Of a DNA stretch of 64,000 nt, positions 1 to 10,416 are shown in pieces; the stretch's first letter is position 1; each line of letters starts with the position of its first letter. The position numbers were made by a program, and so were the translations under genes. The stretch is from Fagopyrum homotropicum (lineage: Eukaryota; Streptophyta; Magnoliopsida; Caryophyllales; Polygonaceae). The notes under the pieces are model-generated. The model was not told the DNA's origin, did not search any database, and saw only the letters and a list, made by a program, of their open reading frames with translations. The stretch is from NCBI GenBank assembly GCA_033239125.1, contig BSWB01000003.1, positions 34,177,001 to 34,241,000 of the forward strand, given 5' to 3'.

Positions 1-1038
1 GAGTTTGTAAGATCTTCTTAGTTTGGCTTTTGGTTTTGCTGTCTTTTTTTATTTGTAATTGAGGAACGCTGATTGTTTGTTTGTTTGATTTAGTTATTGA
101 GTCCTTTGTGTTAAGGTTTTCTTGTTCGAATATTGATTCCTTTCTTATAAATTTGATTATTGTTATCATGATGATTGTTGACTAAGTTCTTTATGCAATT
201 CTAGGGTGATTGGCTGAAAGTTGTGGGAAAGACGATGATAGAATAATCTTAATCCCAGCAGGACCCTGAAAGCTCGAGTCTTTACCTTAACCGTAGAACA
301 CCTCGGTTAGTCATTGATCATCTCGGCCAGGATGGAATATAACTGAACGAGGTGAACCTTTTCTGAACCTTATATGAGTTAAGTTCCAGTTTTCCAAATC
401 CTATCCTTGTTATACCTTTCCTGGTTCAACACAAGCCTAGTATGAGACTTACCCAGTGATTCCTTTGTTTGTTTACCTAAGATCATGAGTGTAGGTAATA
501 AAGGTTTATCCTTTATTGGGGTTTGAGTGTGCCTTCATCCCATCTTTGAGAGTTAGCCTGAGACTTACCCGGTAAAGGTTGATTCTATCCCCTTGGATGG
601 TGTGTTGGTTTGAGATTATAGTTCCTTTCCTTAGTACCTTGAGACTCACCCGGTGAGAGGATCTTTGGTTTGGGATAGTGAGTAGTGAGACTTACCCGGT
701 GATCTATTCCCACCTTAGAAACACATTCCCTTTGCAAACCTCATCTTTGTCCACGTTATCTTTGAGATCTTGAGTCGGACCATAACTGGATGCTTTAATC
801 TCTAGAATCCACATTCCCTTTATCTGACTTTTATATCATCTTTGATTGCTTTAATTTGCTGCTAGTAGTTATTTGACAACCTGATTACCCTTCTTTGTTT
901 CACCATAGTCCTTGTGATCGACCCCTAGAATATTTGCTTTTATTACAATTGATCCGTACACTGCGGGTTCACATATTGTTCAAGCATACTTCTTGGGTTA
1001 TAAATATTAAAGCTGGCACACACCTTTTGGAGCGAACA
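1..1038 (+). repeat. Element A 5' LTR, 3' portion
   Basis: Base 1 aligns with base 7099 of A's 3' LTR, so about 726 bp of this LTR lie before the window. The end is placed at the CA of GCGAACA (1032-1038), immediately before the primer-binding site, as in elements B and C. The U5 part contains four spaced copies of TGAGACTTACCCGGTGA-like sequence (443-460, 559-575, 640-656, 686-702). It also holds a pair of CCTCGG/CTCGGCC motifs at about 296-334. A short frame at 895-1137 lies across the LTR end and is not thought to be a gene. Confidence 0.88.
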
Positions 1039-1044
1039 AGTTTT

Positions 1045-1062
1045 TTGCGCCGTTGCCGAGGA
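1045..1062 (+). other. Primer-binding site of element A (tRNA-Asp type, degenerate)
   Basis: The 18 bases match TGGCGCCGTTGCCGGGGA, the complement of the plant tRNA-Asp 3' end, at 16 positions (changes at positions 2 and 15). The site starts a few bases after the LTR end. Elements B, C and D have the perfect form. The two changes fit the age of element A. Confidence 0.8.
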
Positions 1063-1166
1063 CTTGGTCTAGACCAAGTTCGGTTTCGGTTGTCTTTCAG
1101 GGCTATTGCCCTTGTTTCTATTGACTACTTTACTTGAGTGTTTTCGCAGGATCTTTTCTTAGGTTT

Positions 1167-2461
1167 ATGAAAAGAAATCGTGCTGGAAAGGAAATCGTTC
1201 CCTACGATCCCGAACCAGAAAAGATCTACAAGAGAAGATTCAAAGAAGCTAAGATGGCCGGTCAAGACAATCACGATCTTGAAGCCGAATTGAGGGAGGC
1301 ATTGGAACAGCTACGCCTTAGTAAGGAAGAACTGCAGCGAGAGAAAGACGAAACTTGTGCAAGAACAAAAGCAATTGAAATAGATATGGCCACTCTAGGG
1401 GCCCAGTTTTGCCTCGACCGATCCCAGATCCTCGACCGAGGCAAGTCCCAGTCCTAGTTGCCCCGGCCGAGATACACCTACTACCTTGGATGCCTATCCG
1501 ATATGTTCTTCTTGATGGAGCTCCACGAACCCTAGGACAGAGGATGAATCCCAATCAACAAGTCAGGTGTCCAGGAGTCAATCTAGGTGATCCAGCCGAG
1601 AATGATTATGAACTTCGACCGCAAGTTCTAACCATGATTCAACAATGTCAATTCGGAGGTTTGGAGAGAGAGTCTTCGCATCAGCACTTGCAAAATTATT
1701 AGATCCTGATGGAGACTTTGAGGCCTTCGAGAGTGGAGAATAACAGTTACAAGTTGAAGCCTTTCTGTTTCTCTTTGAAAGACAAGGCGCTTGCTTGCTA
1801 TCAAGGTCTTCTGGCCGGAAAAATCAACACTTGGGAAGAGATGACAACGGAGTTTCTTACTAAGTTCTTTCCCCCTTCTAAGACTGCTGAAGTAAGGGGA
1901 AAGATCAATGCTTTTTATTATGAAGGACAAAGAGAGTTTGCCCAAGTCATGGGAGAGATTCAAGGATCTTTTGTTGGATTGCCCACATCATGGGATTCCA
2001 AAGATTGAATTTCTGAAAATATACTTCAAGGGTTTGGATAGAGATACTCAATTCAAGCTCCAATACTTTCCGCCGGTACCTTCATGGATATGCAAATAGA
2101 TGAAGCTTGGGATTTCATTGAAAAGCAAGCTTTACACATGGAGAAGTACTCCCATCAAAGAGTTGAAGATGGAGCAAGGAGAGTTAGATTTCAAGACACA
2201 TCATCAAATGGAGCTCAACTCACCTCGCTTAGCAATGAAGTAAAAGCATTGAAGGAGCTTTTAGTAGCTCAAACGAAGAAGGAGCAAGGCGGTGGCTACC
2301 AAGGAAGAAACAACTATCAAGGGCCGCGGAACAACAATTACAACAACAACAGCAGAAACTCCAACAATCACAATTGGAGATCTAATCAACAAAATTCTGG
2401 TAACCCTTATTCTCATGCTAATAATGCTCTTAATGCCCCCTCTTCTTCTTCTTCTTCTTCT

Positions 2462-2496
<35 letters not shown>

Positions 2497-2581
2497 TTCT
2501 TCTACTCCATTGAGAAGCCAGGAGCCTGCATCAAGTTCGTCCCAACCACCAAAGAAAGATGTTGTGCTGGAGGTAATATAG
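1167..2581 (+). pseudogene. gag: Element A gag, decayed
   Basis: The start is placed at the ATG at 1167 (MKRNRAG), which corresponds to MRRSR in elements B and C. The order is a charged coiled-coil N-terminus, a linker, the retrotransposon gag core (PRTLGQRM, then YKLKPFCFSL, FLTKFFPPSKTAE, LLLDCPHHG) and an Asn-rich tail with a polyserine run. The frame is broken by a shift near 1400, a stop at about 1700, another shift near 1910-1990 and a stop just before 2582. The first break lies in a stretch (about 1404-1476) rich in CTCGACCGAG-type motifs that is not present at this position in the other elements. No CCHC zinc knuckle is visible. The product would have been the capsid protein. Confidence 0.85.
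2441..2503 (+). repeat. (TCT)n microsatellite coding polyserine in element A gag
   Basis: About 21 near-perfect TCT units, with one interruption, encode a serine run between the Asn-rich part of gag and the gag-protease linker. Elements B, C and D have only a short serine patch at this place, so this is an expansion private to A. The opposite strand reads as polyglutamate and is not a gene. Confidence 0.9.
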
Positions 2582-2596
2582 ATCAAGCTCAACACT

Positions 2597-3600
2597 ATGG
2601 AGACATCAATGAATTCATTTTCGAAGGCACATAAAGCCTTAGAGCAACAATTTTTCAATAAGGCGAATGAAGCGCCAAAAGATCCAGGAAAGCTTCCAAT
2701 AAGGACAGAGAGCAACCATAAAGGACAAATCATGGCAATTACAACACGCAGTGGATTGAAGACTGCAGATCCAGTACCTCAGTCGAGCCATGACCAGATG
2801 AACACCTCGGTCGAGGTGCCAACCGAGATGGAGCCCCAGAAAGCAAAAAATAAATATGAAGTTTATGTTCCACCTCCTGCTTATAAACCACCACTTCCAT
2901 TCCCTCAGTCAAGGGAGATGGCACATCTAGACAAGCACTTTGGTAAGTTTCTAGACCTTATGAATAAATTACATATTAACATCCCTTTTCTTGATGCCAT
3001 TCTAGGGATGCCCGCCTATGGGAAGTTTCTGAAAGAGATTCTATCAAGGAAGAGGAAGCTGGAGGATTTTGGTGAAGTAAGGATGACATCTAGGTCTTCG
3101 GAGCTCATTCAAATCATGAAGGAGAAGATGCCACCTAAATTGAGGGATCCCGGTTCATTTTGCATTCCCATTCAAGTTGGGAATGTAACCTATGATGCAT
3201 TATGTGATCTAGGAGCCAACGTGAGTATCCTCCCGCTGGAGCTATGTGAGAAAGTCGGACTTGGAGAGCCCAAGCCGGTGAAGATGACGCTATACATGAC
3301 GGATCGCTCCATTACCCGTCCCATCGGTATTTTGGAGGACGTTGCCATCAAGTTAGGTAATTTCTACATACCTATAGACTTTGTTGTGCTTGACATTCCC
3401 GCAGATTATCCCATTCCTATCATTCTCGGGAGACCATTTCTAGCAACTTCGGGTTGCAACGTGGATTGTAAGAACGCCAAGTTGAAATTCAATGTTGGTG
3501 GAGATTATATGGAGTTTGTATTGCTTGCTGCAATGAAGGGAGAGCCGCTGGAGCATGATATCTTCAACATCTATGATGAAGAAGAATCAAGAGAATTGGT
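2597..3600 (+). pseudogene. Element A protease region (gag-pol fragment)
   Basis: This open stretch covers the gag-protease linker and the retroviral-type aspartic protease. The active-site triad reads DLGA (YDALCDLGANVSILPLELC), and the flap and C-terminal part are recognisable (FVVLDIPADYPIPIILGRPF, ATSGC). It lines up with residues about 580-860 of the B polyprotein. After about 3596 the sequence jumps directly into the integrase zinc-binding region, so reverse transcriptase and RNase H have been deleted. The linker carries the motif CACCTCG-GT-CGAGGTG at 2803-2818. The fused frame runs on to 3811, but the residues after the deletion are not in the integrase frame. Confidence 0.85.
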
Positions 3601-4628
3601 GTATTACGTTCTGGTTTCTTTTGGCCTACATTATTTAAGGATGTGCAAGCGTTTGTTGTTTCTTGTGATACATGCCAAAGAACAGGGAACTTGTCAAGAA
3701 AGAATGAGATGCCACTCAACAATATTTAGGAAGTTGAGATTTTTGATGTATGGGGAGTCGATTTCATGGGACCTTTTCCATCATCCGCGGGAAACCTCTA
3801 CATTCTCTTAGCTGTTGATTATGTTTCTAGATGGGTGAAAGCCATCACCTCCCCCACTAATGACACCATGGTGGTTTTGAAGTTCTTCAATTGGACTATC
3901 TTTCCACGTTTTGGGACACCACGCATCATCATCAACGATGGAGGGACACATTTCATCAACTGGAAGTTCAATGCACTTTTATCGAAGTATGGGGTAACCC
4001 ATAAGGTAGCAACCCCTTATCACCTTCAAACTAGTGGACAGGTTGAGATCTCGAATAGAGAAATCAAGGACTTCTTGGAGAAGACCATTTCAAGGATGAG
4101 GAAGGACTGGTGCATGAAGTTGGACGATGCTCTTTGGGCTTATAGGACCTCTTTCAAGGCTCCCATTGGTACCACCCCTAAAAATTTGGTATATGGGAAG
4201 TCTTATCACCTACCCGTTAAGCTAGAGCACAAGGCATATTGGGCAATCAAGTGGTTGAATTTCGACATCAAGGAAGCCGGAGAGAAGAGACTTTTAGACA
4301 TTAATGAGCTGGAGGAGTTGCGCTTAAACGCCTATGAGAATGACAAGATCTACAAGGAAAGGACGAAGAGATGGCATGACAAGCATATCATTCCTAAGGA
4401 GCTCAAAGAAGGAGATCTTGTTCTACTCTTCAACTCCCACCTCCGCCTCTTTCCAGGTTAGTTGAAATCTAGATGGACAAGACCTTACGTTGTGAAAACT
4501 GTTTTTCCCTATGGTGCAGTTGAGATTTGGGGTGAACAAGCGAAAGCTTTAAGGTCAACGGTCATAGGCTGAAGAAGTACCGACCGGAAGTCCCGACTGA
4601 GGATATTGCACCACTATACCTTATTTGA
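3600..4628 (+). pseudogene. Element A integrase, decayed
   Basis: The sequence begins inside the zinc-binding domain (a remnant of the C..C half, CDTCQRTG-like) and continues through the DDE core: WGVDFMGPFPSS with the first Asp, IIINDGGTHF with the second Asp, and QVEISNREIK with the Glu. The C-terminal GPF-type end follows. Most of it is open at 3766-4461. A stop at 4459 replaces the Lys codon found in B, and a one-base shift follows before the conserved end LKKYRPEVP (stop at about 4626). The HHCC first half is missing because of the large deletion. It is not functional. Confidence 0.85.
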
Positions 4629-6372
4629 TGATGACGTACGGTCCAACTAGCGACCTTAAATCAAGCGCTTCTTGGGATGCAACCCAAGGTATTGCTTTTG
4701 TTTCCCTTTTCTAGCTTAGTTTTAGATAGTTTGCTTCGTTGTGTTTTTGCATCCTATAGACATGAACCAGGTACTTTCTAAGGAAGGATTACAGCTAGGA
4801 GCTACACTGGAAGGACAGAAGTTCGAGAAATTGAGAAGACGAAGTTCTATTGAGATACATCTCGGATGTTGTCACAGTACCTTGACCGAGGTGTTCTCTG
4901 TCAACCGAGGCATCAAGGTCATCCACCACCGCCAGCTGACGAGGATTAGAGCTTCATGGATTTCTTTTCAATATTTTGTTATGCAGTTCAGCTAGATTCG
5001 GTGAGTTTTCTGATTTCCTTCGACTTATATTTGAACCATTGGGAAAATGTGTCCCAAGTATGGGGTATTTGGATGTATTATTTGACTTATTTGCTTCGAT
5101 GGTTGCATGACTCTTATGGATATTATTGTTTATTTGGCTCTATATGCTTATCTATCATTACATGCAAACATACAAGTTTCTGTTTGAGAAAAATGTCGAA
5201 AACTGGTTTGCAAAATTTTTTTTTTATGAACTCGATCGAGACGTTCATGGCCGATCGAGGATGAACACCTCGGATGACGCCAGAACACCTCGACCGAGAT
5301 GGCTTTAACTGAAAGGTTTTCGAAACTTGTTGTGCTTCTTCTCTGGATATGACCTCGATGAAAATTTTTGTTTACAGATTGGTTTTAAAATCTTTATATG
5401 TTCGAAAGGTTTTATGATATGTTTAAGTTGCAAAATGTTTTGTTTGAAATTTAGCATGTTTAATACTTCGTTTTTATCAAAATTATGTTGAATTTGAAGG
5501 TTAACACCACATGGTGAGTTCTATCACATTCTTCCTGGGATGATTAATGTAGTTCATTCTCTTCTCTTCTTCTTCTTTACCATGCTTTAGCCCCTCATAT
5601 ACATATTTGCCTCCCTTTACCTATCCAGGAATTTGGAAGCAAGTGAAGAAAAGCAAGTGAAAATGAAGTTGAGATGTTGCCGGAAAATGTTAGAAAGAAA
5701 CAATTAGGTTTGGGGAAATCAATCATGATGATGAGTAACTCGGCACCATTCACATAGCCGGGTGTTTGTCTCTTGCCAAAGTCGGATTGAGCGATATTCC
5801 TAACGGGTCATGGTATGTGCATCAAGGGTTTGAGGCATCTCGAGAAATTGATGATTGCTGATCTCCTAGGCTTCGGTTATTGCGCACCTCTATCCATGCA
5901 TCCCAAAAAGTAAACTAAAATAAGCAAAGCTTATTGGTGGAAGATGTTGTGATTCAAAGAAAGTGAAGTAAGATCCTATTCCCGGATTCTAGCACAACAT
6001 TACCCTATATACATCACACCCTAACACGTTTCTTGACCTCTTTTGGAAGCCCTTGAGACCTCGAGCTTGTTCATTGACTTGGTGGTTTAAATTGGATTAT
6101 ACATGATTGATTTCGATAATTATAATCTATTAATGCATTCCATGATTTTATGCAAAGATGAACAACTTTCTCATATTTATAAAATGTTTTGATCATGTCT
6201 TGATTTTATTTGCCATGAAGCATTCTCTTAGGGTGATCTATGAGTGGAGCACACACCAAAATGTTTTGAAATCTTTTTCATTGATCTTTTTAATGACTTA
6301 TAATTCATTCTATCTTGTATCTAAGATTTGGAACATCATTGGGGGCAAGCAAGAGAGAAGTATGGGGTATTT
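4629..6372 (+). other. Element A 3' non-coding region with polypurine-like tracts
   Basis: No env-position ORF is found here, although B, C and D have one. The region contains two clusters of CTCGACCGAG-type motifs (about 4845-4915 and 5229-5301). It also has a polypurine-like AAGTATGGGG at about 5055-5066, and the terminal polypurine-like stretch GGGGGCAAGCAAGAGAGAAG just before the 3' LTR. Frames of 80-100 codons at 4741, 4956 and 6158 have no recognisable domain. The part from 5367 onward is duplicated at 22595. Confidence 0.7.
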
Positions 6373-7573
6373 TGATAGCATGCATTATAGTCTATATTTT
6401 TGGATTGGTTTAGACGTTTTATCTTCATAAATCTGCATGTATGAATGTATATTCTTTGATTATATTGTTGTTTTATCTACCTTTGCGGGAATCAAGGTCT
6501 ACACCTAGTTTCGTTGTAATTGTAGGGAAAATGGCACGTTTTGTACCGAAATGGAGCTAAGGAAGTTAAGGAGTCATTGGAGCTACATTCTGGAGCATTG
6601 AGGAGTTATAAGAAGATCTCAGGAAGCATGGAAATGATTTAGAAGATTGATTTTGGACCAGATTCTAGATGATTTATATTCAGCTGAGAATCACCTCTGT
6701 CAGCTACAATACCACCTCGACCGAGGTGATCTTGAGGAGCGTCTGGACCGAGGCGAACTGATGACGTGACATGAGATCTTTATTTTTGGTTGAGATCTTC
6801 TATTTTTGGAAAGTGAATATCACATATTTTTAGGCTGGATTTCTGGAAGGAAGATAATATTTTTGGCTGATATATTTTGGAAGATATGGATATATTTTCT
6901 AAGAAATTATCTTTTCAAGATATTTTATCTTTGGAAGATAATTCTCCTATATAAAGGGTTGAATTTTCTACAATTAAGCCATCTTCGGATCACTGATTTT
7001 TTGGAGGAATTTTTGAAGAGTTTGACGGAAGTTTGAAGGAAGTGTTGAAGGTTGAAGTTCAAGAAAGGAAGGAATCAAGTTGAAGTTGGCTTTGAAGGAG
7101 TTTGTAAGATCTTCTTAGTTTGGCTTTTGGTTTTGTTGTCTTTTCTGATTTGTGATTGAGGAACGCTGATTGTTTGTTTGTTTGATTTAGTTATTGAGAC
7201 CTTTGTGTTAAGTTTTTCTTGTTCGAATATTGATTCCTTTCTTATAAATTTGATTATTGTTATCATGATGATTGTTGGCTAAGTTCTTTATGCGATTCTA
7301 GGGTGATTGGCTGAAAGTTGTGGGAAAGACGATGATAGAATGATCTTAATCCCAACAGGTTCCTGAAAGCTCGAGTCTTTACCTTAACTGAAGAACACCT
7401 CGGTCAGTCATTGAACATCTCGGCCGGGATGGAATATAACTGAACGATGTGAACCTTTTTTGAACCTTATCTGAGTTAAGTTCCAGCTTTCCAAATCCTA
7501 TCCTTGTTATACCTTTTCTGGTTCAACACAAGCCTAGGATGAGACTTATCCGGTGATTCCTTTGTTTGTTTAC
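6373..7573 (+). repeat. Element A 3' LTR, first segment
   Basis: The LTR starts with TGATAGCATG after a polypurine-like tract. From 7099 it matches bases 1-475 of the window. It is interrupted at 7573 by element B, which duplicated TTTAC (7569-7573 and 21980-21984). A near-palindrome CACCTCG-AC-CGAGGTG lies at 6713-6728, and a TATA box lies at 6948. Confidence 0.9.
6948..6955 (+). promoter_or_regulatory. Candidate TATA box of element A LTR
   Basis: TATATAAA lies in an AT-rich stretch of U3, about 220 bp downstream of the CACCTCG-AC-CGAGGTG palindrome. The order palindrome then TATA is the same as in the LTRs of B and C, although the spacing is longer. The copy at 24177-24184 is the duplicated version. 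Confidence 0.55.
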
Positions 7574-9231
7574 TGTTAGCATGAAATATTGTGATATTTT
7601 AGGCACGTTTTCTAAGTGTATTTCATCCATATTGGTGGTTATTGATGAAGCATTGAAGCAATTGTGAGTTAGTTTATCTATATTGTCGATATAGAGGTCT
7701 ACATAAGCTTTGTGTTGATTGTAGAAAATTAAGAGCTAAAACCGGACGAATCAAGGGAGAATGGAGATGGATTGAGCATGTCCAAGGTTGAAGAATGACA
7801 CAAGACAAAGGAGAATTACGAGATACTTGTGTTCCACGTCCTAAAATACGGCCGTACTAGAGTCCACGCTCTAAATCACGGCCGTGGAACTTTGGCAACA
7901 CCAACGTGGAGCATTCCAGCAAGTTACACGGTCGTGGAAGTTGTGACAAACCGTGATGAACTTCCACGCTCTAAACCACGCTCTAAACCACGGGCGTGGA
8001 ATCTTAGGAAACCGTGATTCTGGCGATCTTTTACGCAATATTTTAAGCCACGATCTACTACGCACATGGGCCGAAGACACATTTCATCCAGCCCTATAAA
8101 AGGACGGAAGGAAAGAGATTCCGTCACCTTCGCTACCTCGCTTACACCTCCGCTTAGACTTTGCCTACGCTTATTGCACGTGCCTAGGGTTTCAAGTAGG
8201 ACGTGTGGAGATTGCTATTTCGCAACGGGATTTGCGAAGAGTTGAAGAATTGGAAGCTACGCTTTATCCTTAGGTTTGATTAGAAGACGGATTGACATCC
8301 CGTTCTTCGTTCTTATCAAGGATTGTGATTGTTTGTATTATTCTGAATCTACTTACATCATTGTTCTTGTTTGTGGATTTGAGATTGATTTGAGATTTAT
8401 TCAAGGTTTTCGAAGGTTTTCATCTTTCATTCTTTTAAATCTTGAATTTGATATCATAATGACTGTTGTTGGCTAAAACCCTTTAGCAATTCTAAGTGAA
8501 GGGTTGATAGTTGTGGCTTAGATGATGATAGATCGATCGTAATTTGATTGGACTCTGAGAGTTAGAGAGAATCGTCGACGCACCAAAATCACGGTGTGTT
8601 CTTGAGTTCCACGGCCGTGGAATCTCAAGATCCACCCGTAATTTCCCTCAGTTTACGAACCTTGCTTTTACTTTAATCCAAAGTTAAAGATTTGCTTTAA
8701 CTTAGTCTTGGCTTGCCTTTTCTAGGTGGTAGTGAAGCTTCAACAACCTCTACCTCGATTTCGAGTGTCACAACCTTAATCGGTTTAGTTAGTCTTGATC
8801 TTTGGATTACAAGTTTGGGTATTTGATATTAATTCTTACCTTTAGATCCTTTCTATACTGAAGCCTCAACAACCTTTATAGAGAGTGTCTTTAGTTGAGT
8901 CATATAAAGTCTTGGAACTTCACCGTACATTGCTTTACATTCGTATACCTTTGCAAACCTCAACTCTGTCCTTATATCTTTAGTATATCTTGAATCGATT
9001 GGCACAACTGGATTCCTGGATCTTTAGGATTGTTGTTTTCCCAATATATTTGCAAAGCTCATACATTTACTTGCTTGACGATTTATAACTGGATTTAACC
9101 CCCCCAATCCCTGTGTTCAATACTCTGGAATTCTTGCTTAACTACGTCGATCCGTACACTGCGGGTTCGCTTGCTTGATTTCTAGTTTTATAAATTTAAG
9201 ACTTATTTGCACGCACGCTAAGTGGCGAACA
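7574..9231 (+). repeat. Element B 5' LTR
   Basis: This 1658-bp LTR is flanked by the TSD on the left and the primer-binding site on the right. Compared with B's 3' LTR and with the related solo LTR it lacks about 45 bp near 7790, so that deletion is private to this copy. It contains a cluster of CACGGCCGTGG-type palindromes at about 7850-8010, a TATA box at 8095 and another palindrome at 8607-8622 in U5. Short frames at 7829-8476 are not thought to be genes. Confidence 0.93.
8095..8102 (+). promoter_or_regulatory. Candidate TATA box of element B LTR
   Basis: TATAAAAG in the context GCCCTATAAAAGGACGG lies just downstream of the palindrome cluster. The same sequence context appears in the C and D LTRs (CCCTATAAAAAGACGG), which supports a real core promoter conserved between subfamilies. 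Transcription would start a few tens of bases downstream. Confidence 0.7.
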
Positions 9232-9237
9232 AGTTTT

Positions 9238-9255
9238 TGGCGCCGTTGCCGGGGA
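9238..9255 (+). other. Primer-binding site of element B (tRNA-Asp)
   Basis: TGGCGCCGTTGCCGGGGA is an 18-base perfect complement of the 3' end of plant tRNA-Asp including CCA. It starts six bases after the LTR end. This primer choice is typical of the Athila lineage. Confidence 0.92.
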
Positions 9256-9333
9256 TTTGGTTTAGGCTGAATTCGGTTATCGGTTGTCAAGCTTGGGAGC
9301 TTCTTCTTAGTTATTTTATATCTTTTCGAGTGT

Positions 9334-10365
9334 ATGCGCAGGTCTAGGAATAACGAAGACCTCTTACCTCTTGATCAAGAGCTTGAGAGAACTTTGAGGA
9401 GAAAGCTTAAGGAAAGAAAAATGGTTGAAGAAAGAGAACGTGATTATCAAACGGAGTTAGCGGAAAAGGAAGCTCAACTCGAATGGAGTGAGAGGACTCG
9501 TAGGGAAGAGATGGATCGTCATCAAACGAAGGTTGATGATCTATCGGACATGATGTTCCAAATGAGGTTGGAAATAAACAACCTCAAGGAGAAAAAGAGA
9601 AGAAGAAGACCGGGAAGATCGGTTAGAGCCAACTCATCCAATGAGGATAGCAACTCCTCCATGCCACCACTGGAGGAAATTGATCCAACGATCGATGTGA
9701 ATCCATTTTTTCCACGGCCAGCTGCAAATCGCCGTGTTCCACCTAGAGGTGCGAGAGTCGAACGTGTGGATGAGGAGCCAAGAACTCTTGGCCAAAGGAT
9801 GGATCCAACGCAACAACCACGCCGTTTAGGTGTGAACTTTGATGCCGATGATGCACAAGGGTTTAGCTTCAACCCTCAAGTTATTACCATTGTTCGCCAA
9901 AATCAATTTGGGGGAACAAGCGTTGAATATCCACACCAACATCTACAAAATTTTGAGATCATGATGAAGACAATGAAGCCAAAGAATGCAACTACCAACA
10001 ACTATAAACTCAAACCTTTCTTCTTCTCCTTGAAGGGGAAATCATTGTCTTGGTATCAAGCTCTTCTAAGTGGGAAACTTGAGACATGGGAGGATCTTTC
10101 TTCGGAATTCCTCACTAAGTTCTTTCCGCCATCTAAAACGGCGGAATTAAGAGGTAAGATCAATGCATTTTCAATGAGATCTAACGAAAGTTTGTTTCAA
10201 TCTTGGGAAAGATTTCAGGATTTGCTATTGGATTGCCCTCATCATGGCATATCAAAGTTGGCACTATTGGAGATATACTATAAGGGGCTGGATGTGGAGA
10301 CACAATTCAAGCTCCAATCCCTTTCATGTGGTACATTCATGGACATGAGGGAAGATGACGCTTGA
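9334..10365 (+). CDS. gag: Element B gag, N-terminal part of gag-pol up to a nonsense codon
   Basis: The start MRRSRNNEDLLPLDQEL is conserved in C and D. Residues about 20-90 are strongly charged and likely form a coiled coil. Residues about 200-340 hold the retrotransposon gag (capsid) core, with YKLKPFFFSLKG, FLTKFFPPSKTAELRGKI and LLLDCPHHG. The frame stops at 10363 with TGA where C and D have TGG (Trp), and the same frame continues open from 10366 to 15171. This is thus a single nonsense mutation in a polyprotein of about 1945 residues. Gag assembles the virus-like particle in the cytoplasm. Confidence 0.9.
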   Translation: MRRSRNNEDLLPLDQELERTLRRKLKERKMVEERERDYQTELAEKEAQLEWSERTRREEMDRHQTKVDDLSDMMFQMRLEINNLKEKKRRRRPGRSVRANSSNEDSNSSMPPLEEIDPTIDVNPFFPRPAANRRVPPRGARVERVDEEPRTLGQRMDPTQQPRRLGVNFDADDAQGFSFNPQVITIVRQNQFGGTSVEYPHQHLQNFEIMMKTMKPKNATTNNYKLKPFFFSLKGKSLSWYQALLSGKLETWEDLSSEFLTKFFPPSKTAELRGKINAFSMRSNESLFQSWERFQDLLLDCPHHGISKLALLEIYYKGLDVETQFKLQSLSCGTFMDMREDDA

Positions 10366-10416
10366 GACTTCATTGAGAAGCAAGCGCGAGTTATAGAGAA
10401 GTATTCTCATCGGAAA

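Noticed and set aside
1318..1554. Minus-strand frame of 78 codons over element A gag
   Set aside because: It lies opposite decayed gag, has no domain, and owes its openness to the CTCGACCGAG motif cluster.
2413..2733. Minus-strand frame with a long Glu run
   Set aside because: It is the complement of the (TCT)n repeat, low complexity and without other support.
4741..5308. Possible env-position ORF of element A
   Set aside because: Frames of 60-102 codons without similarity to the B or C env-position protein; the region mostly holds CTCGACCGAG clusters.
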